Assembly (NCBI RefSeq): GCF_017812015.1
Contig: NZ_JADQTN010000001.1
Location: 1,652,501 to 1,716,500, forward strand
DNA length: 64,000 nucleotides
From: Pontixanthobacter sp. CEM42
Lineage (GTDB): Bacteria > Pseudomonadota > Alphaproteobacteria > Sphingomonadales > Sphingomonadaceae
Direction: 5' to 3'
Below are positions 47,499 through 55,662 of the stretch, in pieces (positions within the stretch are counted from its first letter, which is position 1; the number at the start of each line of letters is the position of its first letter). The notes beneath the pieces were generated by a model. That model saw nothing but the letters and a program-made list of their open reading frames with translations. It did not search any database and was not told the origin of the DNA. The translations under genes were made by a program, and so were the position numbers.

Positions 47499-48566
47499 CT
47501 ATCGTACCTCTACACCGTTGCCATCAAAGTTCTTGGCAGAGTAAATTGAGCTTTCCGGCAATTGCTGGAGCCCGAGCAAGTTGCCATCCGGGTCACGCCC
47601 GAACACAGTCATCGCACCATCAAGCGATCCTGCTCCGTCAACAATCGTTCCGCCCGCGTCGAGCAGACGCTGACGCGCGCGATCAAGATCGGCAACATCA
47701 AACATGACGATGTTGTAGCCGGGCGCATCGAGTGGACGGGGTACACCGGGCAGCGCGGTATCTTCGCTGTGATATTGCGCGATCTCGATTTCTAAGTTCC
47801 GCAATTGGAACCAGGCCATTTCAATTTCACTGTCTTTGAGGCCGGAAACCTTGTCGACGTTTTCACCCGATATTGCGAACCAGTTTCCGATCCGGCGCGG
47901 CTCTTGCCCGCCAAGGAAAGCAGAATAGAATTGCACCATCGCCTCGAGATTGGGCGTGGCCATCGCGACATGCCGCATACGATATTTGTTCTTCGGTGGT
48001 TCGGGCAGATCAAGTTGCGATACATCCACCTCTTCGACTTCGGTGATGATACCCTGAGCATCTCTGATGTAGCCGTATTTCACTGGGTTGCGGCTGCTTA
48101 ACGACACAAGTTCTTTGGCACCGATCGGCTCAGCACCGGCCTCCAGTGCGCGCTCATAGGCATTGGTATCCTGCACCGCTTGAAAGCAGACATGCATGAT
48201 ACCGGGTCCTTGAACAGGAACCGCCGAGTGGTTCGTATGCGCCTCACTATTACCAAAAGACATCAAACGCAGTTGAGCGTTGCTGGACCGCAAGAGCTTC
48301 GAGCGCGCTTGCGCAAAGTCATTCGGCGCTAGGCCGGTTGGCAAAGAGGCATCCGAGAAATCTCCGTCACCAATCTGCTCCACACCGAAGGCTGCGCTGT
48401 AATACTCTGTCGACGCGTCCACATCCGCGACGCTGACACCGACGTAGTTAACGCCCACGATCAGATCATCGAGCTCCTGCTCAGGCGCACCGCCCACTAA
48501 CCCGCACGCAGCAAGCAGTGGGATAGTAACCATCGCCATGGCGGTTCGTAAATTGGTCAAGCGCAT
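47499..48566 (-). CDS. Two-domain VOC (glyoxalase-fold) lipoprotein
   Basis: 355 residues from the ATG at 48566, which follows GGAGAAG and begins a lipoprotein signal with lipobox LAAC. The open frame extends 156 bp further upstream but is not needed. Two vicinal-oxygen-chelate modules follow (about 40-175 and 195-345: VGVSVADVDASTEYYSAAF and HVAMATPNLEAMVQFYSAF). Exported VOC lipoproteins are uncommon, since most glyoxalase/dioxygenase members are cytoplasmic. It is a paralogue of the product at 52090-53202 and heads the operon controlled by the 48685-48704 motif. Confidence 0.8.
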   Translation of the reverse strand: MRLTNLRTAMAMVTIPLLAACGLVGGAPEQELDDLIVGVNYVGVSVADVDASTEYYSAAFGVEQIGDGDFSDASLPTGLAPNDFAQARSKLLRSSNAQLRLMSFGNSEAHTNHSAVPVQGPGIMHVCFQAVQDTNAYERALEAGAEPIGAKELVSLSSRNPVKYGYIRDAQGIITEVEEVDVSQLDLPEPPKNKYRMRHVAMATPNLEAMVQFYSAFLGGQEPRRIGNWFAISGENVDKVSGLKDSEIEMAWFQLRNLEIEIAQYHSEDTALPGVPRPLDAPGYNIVMFDVADLDRARQRLLDAGGTIVDGAGSLDGAMTVFGRDPDGNLLGLQQLPESSIYSAKNFDGNGVEVR

Positions 48567-48684
48567 TCGGGCTTCTCCATAACTCCCAGATTTCAAAACC
48601 AGCGCAGCAGCACCAGCATCACAATTCAGTATTCGCCAAACCCACCGTCCGGATTCGGGCGAACTGCACACAGTGATGAAACTT

Positions 48685-48704
48685 GATAGACAAATAGTCA
48701 ATAA
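48685..48704 (-). promoter_or_regulatory. Candidate TetR operator, copy 1 (upstream of the VOC-SDR-PQQ-hydrolase operon)
   Basis: On the minus strand this reads TTATTGACTATTTGTCTATC. Its first ten bases are identical to those of two other copies at 48755-48774 and 55065-55084. With copy 2 it forms a perfect 14-bp inverted repeat (48695-48708 and 48751-48764), placing symmetric sites in a divergent promoter region. Confidence 0.6.
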
Positions 48705-48754
48705 AAGATGATTGAAACGCAAAATTCGGTGATTTCTCCGCCTTTCAGGCTCTT

Positions 48755-48774
48755 TTATTGACTAATCATCCAAC
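48755..48774 (+). promoter_or_regulatory. Candidate TetR operator, copy 2 (upstream of the TonB receptor)
   Basis: TTATTGACTAATCATCCAAC. It contains TTGACT (48758-48763), which with TATTTG at 48781-48786 and a 17-bp spacer forms a plausible promoter for the receptor gene, so a bound repressor would cover the -35. Confidence 0.6.
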
Positions 48775-48820
48775 AATGGCTATTTGGCGATTCAACGAAC
48801 AAAATCGTGGGGAGAACGAA

Positions 48821-51322
48821 ATGTCTGGATTCGAATTTAGGCGCACCATGCTGTGCGGTACCGGCGCAATCGCGCTGATGGCACCTATGCAAGCGTTTGC
48901 GCAGGACGCAGACGGCGAGGCGGAAGCGGCGCCGGACAATAACGTTATTGTTGTGACCGCCTCGAAGCGTGAGACAACGCTTCAAGAGACCCCCATTGCC
49001 GTTTCGGTCACCAGTTCAGAACAGATCGAACAATCGCAAGTGCGCGATCTGTTGGACATTCAGACCTTGGTTCCATCGCTGAGAGTGAACCAGCTTCAAT
49101 CGTCAGCCAACACCAACTTCATCATTCGCGGCTTCGGTAACGGCGCCAACAACGCAGGGATCGAACCGTCGGTTGGCGTCTTTATCGATGGTGTTTACCG
49201 GTCCAGATCAGCTGCGCAGATCGGCGATTTGCCAAACCTACAACGCGTAGAGGTACTGCGCGGCCCGCAATCAACTCTGTTCGGTAAGAATGCGTCGGCG
49301 GGTATCATCAGCATCGTAACGCAAAAGCCGCAATTTGAATTCGGTGGTTCAGCCGAGCTTTCCTACGGCAATTTCAATGCCATCGTAGCCAAAGCAGACG
49401 TTACCGGACCGATCAGCGAATCGATCGCGGTTAGTCTGTCCGGCAATCTCAACAAGCGCGACGGCTATGTGCAAGACCTCAATCTCGGCATCGATAATAA
49501 CGAGCGTAATCGCTGGGGTGTCAGGGGCCAATTGCTCATCGAGCCAAGTTCGGATCTGAGCTTCCGCTTCATCGCCGATTACGACAAGATCGACGAGAAT
49601 TGTTGCTCGGTTGTGAACATCGTCGACGGGCCAACCGGTAATGCAATTCGCGCATTGGGCGGACAAATTGTCTCAAACGACCGGTTCGGCACTACCAACG
49701 CGCTCAACTACGCATCGATCAACGAAATCGAGAATTACGGCGTATCGATGCAGGCCGATTGGTCGCTGGACACCATCGATATCACTGCGATCAGTTCCTA
49801 TCGCGGAGTCCGCACGTTCGCCGACCAAGACATCGATTTCACTAGCGCTGACATCGTCCAACGTAGCGAGGGTCGCGGCGATCTTGATACTTATACGCTG
49901 GAATTGCGTGCAGCCTCAAATTTCGACGGGCCGATCAACTTCCTTGTTGGCGGCTTCCTGTTCAAAGAGGACATCGAGACGAATGGCGCCCTTGAATATG
50001 GCGCGGACTTCAAGGGTTATGCCGACCTTCTCACCGGAGGGGCCTATAGCAACCTAGAGCCCACGCTGCGCGCGCTGGTCCCCGGTATTCCGGTCGGTAC
50101 ATTCGGCGGCCAAGGCCAAGGCCGGATAACCAACTTCATGTATAGCAATGACGCGATCTCGATCTTCGGACAGCTTGATTTTGCGATTACAGACGATCTC
50201 ACCTTCACCGTTGGCGGTAACTACACCAACGATAAAAAGGCGGTGATCCAGAACAATGTCAGCACCGACGTATTTTCCGGCATCGACTTGGTACAAGCAG
50301 GTGTGGCTGCCGGTGTCCCAGCGACGGTAGCAGCAGATGCGAACTTTAACCCGTTCCTGGCCTTGCGCGGCTTGCAATTCATTCCACCTTACTTGAACTT
50401 CCCGAATGCAATCGAGGATGGCCGGACCGAGGATAATGATCTGTCCTACACATTCCGCTTGTCCTATGATTTCCCGGACAATGTCAGCGTATATGCGACC
50501 TACGCGACAGGCTTCAAAGCATCGTCGGTCAACCTCTCAACCGACAGCCGTCCGTTTCCTGCAGACTTCATTCCGGGTTCGCCATTCCAATCGCCACCTC
50601 CCGCAGCGTCACCGATCCGCGATGCTGGGCTGGCTGTTACCAACCTCAGCACCGGCTCACGCTTTGCTGAGCCTGAAGAAGCCAAGGTCTACGAAGTTGG
50701 CGTCAAGGGACAATGGCCGGGGTTTGCATTCAATCTGGCGCTGTTTGACCAGACGTTGAATGGCTTCCAGGGCAATGTGTTCACGGGCACCGGCTTCGTT
50801 CTGGGGAATGCTGAGCAACAATCGGTTCGCGGCTTCGAGTTCGATACGTCGATCTCGCCAACGGACGGGCTCACTTTCACTGCTGCGGTCACACATTTGG
50901 ATGCAGAATATGATAGCTACGCCGGAGGTTCGGCGTTCAACCCTGCCACGCTCGGTGTGGTTCCAACCGATCTAACGGGCCTGCGGCCTGCCGGTATTCC
51001 GGAGTGGAACATTACGGTTGGCGGCACATATAATCTGGAATTCAACAGCGGCCATGTACTGACATTCCACGCCGACTTCCTGCATGAAAGCAACACGCAG
51101 ATCGCTGAAGGCCTGCCGCAGTTCCGCCGCGAAGTGAACCAGCTCAACAGTTCCATCAGCTTTGCGCTCAACAACGGACTGCAACTATCGATCTGGGGGC
51201 GCAATCTGACCGACGAGGTATACAACACAACTGTGTTCCCAGCGGTTGCGCAAGCTGGATCGCTCAACGGTTACCGTAACTTCCCACGGACCTACGGCGG
51301 TTCAATCAAGTTTGAATTCTGA
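48821..51322 (+). CDS. TonB-dependent receptor
   Basis: 833 residues from the ATG at 48821 behind GGGGAGA; an earlier ATG-like start in the operator region is rejected. Signal peptide (FRRTMLCGTGAIALMAPMQAFA), then NVIVVTASKRETTLQETPIAVSV, the pattern of the sphingomonad receptor class with the plug motif VEVLRGPQSTLFGKNASAGIISIVTQKP. The barrel ends in SIKFEF with terminal Phe. It probably imports the compound handled by the flanking oxidases. Divergent from the VOC-led operon and followed by a strong terminator. Confidence 0.93.
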   Translation: MSGFEFRRTMLCGTGAIALMAPMQAFAQDADGEAEAAPDNNVIVVTASKRETTLQETPIAVSVTSSEQIEQSQVRDLLDIQTLVPSLRVNQLQSSANTNFIIRGFGNGANNAGIEPSVGVFIDGVYRSRSAAQIGDLPNLQRVEVLRGPQSTLFGKNASAGIISIVTQKPQFEFGGSAELSYGNFNAIVAKADVTGPISESIAVSLSGNLNKRDGYVQDLNLGIDNNERNRWGVRGQLLIEPSSDLSFRFIADYDKIDENCCSVVNIVDGPTGNAIRALGGQIVSNDRFGTTNALNYASINEIENYGVSMQADWSLDTIDITAISSYRGVRTFADQDIDFTSADIVQRSEGRGDLDTYTLELRAASNFDGPINFLVGGFLFKEDIETNGALEYGADFKGYADLLTGGAYSNLEPTLRALVPGIPVGTFGGQGQGRITNFMYSNDAISIFGQLDFAITDDLTFTVGGNYTNDKKAVIQNNVSTDVFSGIDLVQAGVAAGVPATVAADANFNPFLALRGLQFIPPYLNFPNAIEDGRTEDNDLSYTFRLSYDFPDNVSVYATYATGFKASSVNLSTDSRPFPADFIPGSPFQSPPPAASPIRDAGLAVTNLSTGSRFAEPEEAKVYEVGVKGQWPGFAFNLALFDQTLNGFQGNVFTGTGFVLGNAEQQSVRGFEFDTSISPTDGLTFTAAVTHLDAEYDSYAGGSAFNPATLGVVPTDLTGLRPAGIPEWNITVGGTYNLEFNSGHVLTFHADFLHESNTQIAEGLPQFRREVNQLNSSISFALNNGLQLSIWGRNLTDEVYNTTVFPAVAQAGSLNGYRNFPRTYGGSIKFEF

Positions 51323-51345
51323 TCCCTTCCCATCGGGATATACTG

Positions 51346-51374
51346 GGCGGGTGGAGCAATCCATCCGCCTTTTT
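51346..51374 (+). terminator. Rho-independent terminator of the TonB receptor gene
   Basis: GGCGGGTGGA (51346-51355) pairs with TCCATCCGCC (51360-51369), one pair being G-U, around a GCAA tetraloop, and is followed by TTTTT. It lies in the 88-bp gap before the convergent TetR gene. Confidence 0.85.
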
Positions 51375-51410
51375 CCTTACCAATATTGAGAGAGCCGCTA
51401 TCGGCAGCGT

Positions 51411-52052
51411 TTAGTCTGCTTTGCGCCTACGTAGCTGGGTTCTGCGCACCATATAATCGGTTTTTAGCGAAGTGAGCGACCCGAGAATCATCGTGGTCGT
51501 CAATTGTTCGACTTCATCCAGCGGAAGCCGGCGGCGTAATAGATAGGCTCCCGCTGCCGCAGGAATTCCGAAACTGATATCAGTTGCTGCGCGGGCAAGT
51601 TCAGGCGGCAGATCGAGTACGCGCTCGGCAATCTCCGTCACATAATCGACGGCCGTATCCCGGCTATATTCAGTCGGATCATGCATGTCGCTGACCGATG
51701 GCTCGGCCTGTAGCCGCTCGATAATCAAACCACGTTCGTCGATATATTTGAGGTAGGCATGCGTCACCGCACGAACGAGCCCTTCGAGCGTATCCGCATT
51801 TTCTGCGGCCTCTGCCTGAGAGCGCCTGAGCCGCCGCAGCTCGCGATCAAGCAAGACTTTGAGCATTTCTGTGAGATTGCTGAAGTAGTTATAGATCAGT
51901 GATTTACTGATACCCGCTTCACGACCAATGCTCTCCATCGACAAAGTCGCCACACCGTCACGCGCAACAATTTCGGCTGCGTGGTCAAGGATCAACTCAC
52001 GTCGCTTCTCTGGACTTAGCCGGGTTCTTTGTTTCGCAGCGCTTCGTGTCAT
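51411..52052 (-). CDS. TetR-family transcriptional regulator
   Basis: 213 residues from the ATG at 52052 (a GTG two codons earlier is possible). The N-terminal RRELILDHAAEIVARDGVATLSMESIGREAGISKSLIYNYFSNLTEML is a standard TetR helix-turn-helix. The C-terminal ligand domain is specific and unassigned. It is the last gene of the cytochrome-VOC-TetR operon, whose promoter carries operator copy 3, which would give autoregulation. It is the natural candidate to bind all three motif copies. Confidence 0.88.
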   Translation of the reverse strand: MTRSAAKQRTRLSPEKRRELILDHAAEIVARDGVATLSMESIGREAGISKSLIYNYFSNLTEMLKVLLDRELRRLRRSQAEAAENADTLEGLVRAVTHAYLKYIDERGLIIERLQAEPSVSDMHDPTEYSRDTAVDYVTEIAERVLDLPPELARAATDISFGIPAAAGAYLLRRRLPLDEVEQLTTTMILGSLTSLKTDYMVRRTQLRRRKAD

Positions 52053-52089
52053 ATTCACTCACTAACAGAGCAATCGCAGTGTGCCAGCT

Positions 52090-53202
52090 TCAATCGACCT
52101 TTGGCCCGGTTGGCGAACGCGTTTCGGCAAACCACCGCACGCTTTCGATTGAATATGGGTCAGAGCCGCCAAGCCGTTCCTGAAACGCGATCAGATTGCC
52201 TTCGGGATCGCGAGCGAAGCGGATCATGCGCCCGCCGAGCTCGAACGATTGACCAGCGAAGACCATACCTTCGCTCTCCAGCCGTGCTGCTGTGCCCGCG
52301 AGATCGATCACTTCGAACACGACACTGCTATATCCAATTTCATCAAGCATTCGCGGTTGATCGTGCACCGGCGTCTTTGGTTTCGTGTAATGCCACAGCT
52401 CGATCTGGAGATTACCCACATCAAACCAACTCGCGGCAATTTCGATGTCGTCCATGTCGGCAATATCGTCGAATGTCTGGCGCTTGGTAGGCGGAATTTC
52501 TCGCTTCGGACCATAACCCAATATCGTGCTGTAAAACTCAACCATGGCTGGCTTATCACCCGTGACATTGGCCACATGAGATATCCAAGCAGTGTGTCCG
52601 ATTTTCTTGCGTCCCAGCTCTCCGGAAGCCGCAATGGCCCGCGTTTCCAACTGTTCCATTTCAATCATGATACCGTCGGGGTCGTAGCCATAAGCATAAG
52701 TGACGCCATAGCCGCCGAGGTCGACCGGGCGGTCTCCGCGCGATACCATGTCGAGGCCGAGCTCCTTGAACCGGTCATATTTCGGCGCAGCCGCATGCGA
52801 CTGAAAGCAGATATGCGTGTATCCCGGACCGATGACCGGCCGCCGGTTCGGTTCGGCGGCATTGTCCGGATCAATGTCGAGCAATCGCAGGAATACGGTC
52901 GGGGTGCGTATGAAAGCGATTTCAACTTCGCCGTCGCGCTTGGCCAAAAGTTCCGCTGGGAAAGTTGCAGCCGGAATTCGCCTTCGCTCGACCAGTTCAT
53001 AAGGAACCGCTGCGCCGTAAAAGGCTAGTGTCTCGTCGATATCAGAAACTGTAATGCCGACGTTGTGGATCCCGCGGATCGCCTCGTGCGATGCCGCCTG
53101 AACGCCTACAGTCGCACTCTCGACTACCCGAACTTTCTCATGCGCAGTGCAGCCAACTAGCAGCGAAGTCGCGGCAATTACCAAGGATAGTCTGCTGAGC
53201 AT
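52090..53202 (-). CDS. Two-domain VOC (glyoxalase-fold) lipoprotein
   Basis: 370 residues. The signal ends in the lipobox LVGC. Two VOC modules follow (IHNVGITVSDIDETLAFYGAA; HVANVTGDKPAMVEFYSTILGYG), each with His/Glu positions suitable for a metal site (for example IELWHY in the second). It aligns by eye along its length with the other VOC lipoprotein at 47499-48566, so they are paralogues placed in two operons of the same regulon. It begins 3 bp after the cytochrome/PQQ gene stop. Reaction unknown. Confidence 0.8.
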   Translation of the reverse strand: MLSRLSLVIAATSLLVGCTAHEKVRVVESATVGVQAASHEAIRGIHNVGITVSDIDETLAFYGAAVPYELVERRRIPAATFPAELLAKRDGEVEIAFIRTPTVFLRLLDIDPDNAAEPNRRPVIGPGYTHICFQSHAAAPKYDRFKELGLDMVSRGDRPVDLGGYGVTYAYGYDPDGIMIEMEQLETRAIAASGELGRKKIGHTAWISHVANVTGDKPAMVEFYSTILGYGPKREIPPTKRQTFDDIADMDDIEIAASWFDVGNLQIELWHYTKPKTPVHDQPRMLDEIGYSSVVFEVIDLAGTAARLESEGMVFAGQSFELGGRMIRFARDPEGNLIAFQERLGGSDPYSIESVRWFAETRSPTGPKVD

Positions 53203-53205
53203 CGA

Positions 53206-55050
53206 CTAGTCCTTCTTCACGCGGTAAACGAGCAAGACATTGCCGGGTATTTCACCGAATTTGTCATATCCCGAATTGACGATGACCATGCCCCCGGCGA
53301 CCACCACACCGGCGCTGTCGATGGTGCCGCCTTTGGCTTCCACGCCGTTGACAGTCTCAAACGCGCGATTGGTTTCCTGCTTCCACAGCACCGCCCCGTC
53401 TTTGTCAGAATAGGCCAGCAGCCGACCATTATGCGCACCGGCAAAAATCGCGCCGCGAATGGCCGTTGGCGGGGCGGAGAGCGCGGTCATGCAAGCGTAG
53501 CTCACCTCCGGGCAAGTCGGGGGTTCGATGCGGGACCAAAGTGGCTTTCCGGTGGCAGCTTCAAAGGCGTGTATCCCGGGACGCGGCGGCCCCTCGGCAA
53601 AGCGGTTGCCCGGTGTATCGGCGATGCCGACCCACAGCGTCTGGCCATCGCTTGCCATGCCCCAGTGAATTCCGCCGTTGAAGCCACCCATGCCAACGCG
53701 GCGGCGCCAGAGAATTTGTCCGTCATCGTCGGGATCCAAGCCAAATATCTCGCCTGACTTCTGGCCGGCGAGCAGGATGTCCTTACCCGATGCCAATGTC
53801 GTCAGGATCGGAGGCGCGCCGAAATCGAAATCCGGACCATCTTCCTCAGGACAATTGGCACGTGGATCACGGCCGCATGCAGCATTCCAAGAATCGCCAG
53901 CTATGGTTTGCGTGATCCAGCGCTCGCGGCCAGACTTCAAATCCAGCGCGACGATTGCATCGCTCTTGTCATTCGCAGGAGACGAATAGTTTTCACCAGT
54001 ACCGACATAGAGCAGGCCGCGTTCGACATCGATTGTCGGCGTAGACCATACGGGCGCACCGCTCGGCGCCAGAATATCAACGCCTTTGGATGACTTACCA
54101 GCATTCGTTGGCTTCCCGGTGGTATACCAGCGCCACAGATGCTCGCCATTTTTGGCGTTCAGCGCAGTGACACCACCCCTAAACGTGCAGCACTCATAGT
54201 CGTCGGCATATGCGCTGATAACCTCGGTTGAAGACATCGGCACGAACAGTATGCCATCGTGCAGACTGATGCTGCCCGTAATTGTGCCGTCTGGATGATC
54301 CTTGATCGAGCGGGTCCATTTTTCCTCGCCGGTCAGCGTATCGACCGCATGAACGCGCCCATCGACATCGCCGAAGTAGAGTGTCTCCGGTCTGCCGTTG
54401 GATGCCTCAGCGATCACCGGAGCATTGCGCACTTCGGCCCCAGCTTCATAAGTCCACCAAGCACAACCGGTTTCGGTATCAAGCGCATAGACTCTGCCCG
54501 ATTGACTCCCTGTGAAAATTGCTTCGCGCGTTACCGCCGGTTGAGATCGCGCCCGCTGAGCGCCAGGGAAGCCGAATGCCCAAGCCAGTTCGAGTTCCGG
54601 GATATCGGAGGCGGAAAGCCCAGCCGATTGCTCCGTTTGGAAGCGTGAGTTGCGCTTATCAACGCCCCAACGGTTCCACAGCGGCGCTCCTGCGAATTGT
54701 AGACGATCTGCACAATAATCGACTGCAACATCGGCTTCAGCGGCTCCGTCGCCGAGATATTCCGCCAGAATGAATCGATCGACACGGTCAAGTGCGTTCC
54801 CCTGCTCGCGCATCACTCCGGTAGTCAGCGCAGCGGTGATCGCCGCCGGAGTCATGCCTTCCAGCGCCTCACGGCTCGGCGCTCCGGCGACCTGCTCATC
54901 GTGACAACTTGCACAATTTTCCGCATAAAGAGCTTCCGCGCGAACAGCCTGGCCGCTTGGCGCGAGTTGCTCTTCTGGCTGCTCATCCGCGATCGAGCAT
55001 CCACCCAGAGCAAGTACCAATCCCAAAACGACGCTGACTGATCGTGTCAC
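53206..55050 (-). CDS. PQQ-dependent alcohol dehydrogenase with c-type cytochrome domain (polyvinyl-alcohol-dehydrogenase-like)
   Basis: 614 residues. I prefer the GTG at 55050, with GGAGG 9 bases upstream, over the ATG at 55065, which overlaps the operator. A lipoprotein signal (lipobox LGGC) precedes a cytochrome c domain with heme motif CASCH. A quinoprotein propeller follows (ALDTETGCAWWTYEA, AVDTLTGEEKW, ALDLKSGRERW). Heme-first order and WGVDKRNSRFQTEQSAGLSASDIPELELAWAFGFPGA match the polyvinyl-alcohol dehydrogenase (cytochrome) family, which oxidises secondary alcohols. CC in YECCTF may be the vicinal disulfide seen near PQQ in related enzymes. Confidence 0.85.
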   Translation of the reverse strand: MTRSVSVVLGLVLALGGCSIADEQPEEQLAPSGQAVRAEALYAENCASCHDEQVAGAPSREALEGMTPAAITAALTTGVMREQGNALDRVDRFILAEYLGDGAAEADVAVDYCADRLQFAGAPLWNRWGVDKRNSRFQTEQSAGLSASDIPELELAWAFGFPGAQRARSQPAVTREAIFTGSQSGRVYALDTETGCAWWTYEAGAEVRNAPVIAEASNGRPETLYFGDVDGRVHAVDTLTGEEKWTRSIKDHPDGTITGSISLHDGILFVPMSSTEVISAYADDYECCTFRGGVTALNAKNGEHLWRWYTTGKPTNAGKSSKGVDILAPSGAPVWSTPTIDVERGLLYVGTGENYSSPANDKSDAIVALDLKSGRERWITQTIAGDSWNAACGRDPRANCPEEDGPDFDFGAPPILTTLASGKDILLAGQKSGEIFGLDPDDDGQILWRRRVGMGGFNGGIHWGMASDGQTLWVGIADTPGNRFAEGPPRPGIHAFEAATGKPLWSRIEPPTCPEVSYACMTALSAPPTAIRGAIFAGAHNGRLLAYSDKDGAVLWKQETNRAFETVNGVEAKGGTIDSAGVVVAGGMVIVNSGYDKFGEIPGNVLLVYRVKKD

Positions 55051-55064
55051 TAACCGCACCTCCA

Positions 55065-55084
55065 TTATTGACTATTAGTCCAAT
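55065..55084 (+). promoter_or_regulatory. Candidate TetR operator, copy 3 (cytochrome-VOC-TetR operon)
   Basis: TTATTGACTATTAGTCCAAT, a near-palindrome and the third copy of the motif. On the minus strand TTGACC, a 17-bp spacer and CTAATA form a reasonable promoter whose -10 lies inside this site, so binding would block transcription. Confidence 0.6.
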
Positions 55085-55184
55085 AGATGAAGTGCGGTCA
55101 ATGCAAATCACGGTCCAACCCTAGGCAGCCTCGCCACACATCGCCTGCCTCGCCGCGTATTATCCTGGAAGGGTGTCTGGGCCG

Positions 55185-55625
55185 CTAATCGTCGTCGTCA
55201 TCCGACAAATGCCAGAATTTTTCCATAGCAAGATAGGTGTAGGATGCAGTCCAGCCGACCATGACAAGGCCGTTCAAGGCCTCCAGTCCGGAGATTGTCC
55301 GCAACGCGCCATGCGGGAACAAATCTCCAATCCCCAACGTGGTGTAGGAGGTGATTGAAAAATAGAAAGCCTCAGCAAAGTCCAGCTTCTCGGACCCACC
55401 AATATCTCCATACTGCCCGTTCGCATGCAGCCACATATAAACCATTGCATACAGCACAATATGGAGCGTGTGCGATGCTGTCGCCACCGTCAGGACAACT
55501 AGGATACGTGCGCGCGCCGGGATCGGCAGGTCCACCAATCTGATCGATGTCTGGCGCAGTACTTCATAGTGAATCAGGATCGTTAGCCCGATAAGCACCA
55601 GCGAAATTGTCAGTCCGATAAACAT
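55185..55625 (-). CDS. Potassium-channel-like membrane protein
   Basis: 146 residues from the ATG at 55625 (purine-rich GGAGGGACAAGGG upstream); the open frame extends 99 bp further but that part is basic and not membrane-like. Hydrophobic helices at the N-terminus (FIGLTISLVLIGLTILIHY), the middle (ILVVLTVATASHTLHIVLYAMVYMW) and C-terminus flank a pore loop, FSITSYTTLGIGDLFP, with TLGIGD in place of TVGYGD. This matches the ion-channel family PF07885. The tail ends in six acidic residues. Last gene of a five-gene minus-strand run. Confidence 0.8.
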   Translation of the reverse strand: MFIGLTISLVLIGLTILIHYEVLRQTSIRLVDLPIPARARILVVLTVATASHTLHIVLYAMVYMWLHANGQYGDIGGSEKLDFAEAFYFSITSYTTLGIGDLFPHGALRTISGLEALNGLVMVGWTASYTYLAMEKFWHLSDDDDD

Positions 55626-55662
55626 GCTAGGCCCTTGTCCCTCCGCGCCAGTTCTCGTCCGC

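Noticed and set aside
48567-48722. N-terminal extension of the VOC lipoprotein
   Set aside because: It would run through the operator and put the lipobox signal in the middle of the protein; the internal ATG has a good ribosome-binding site.
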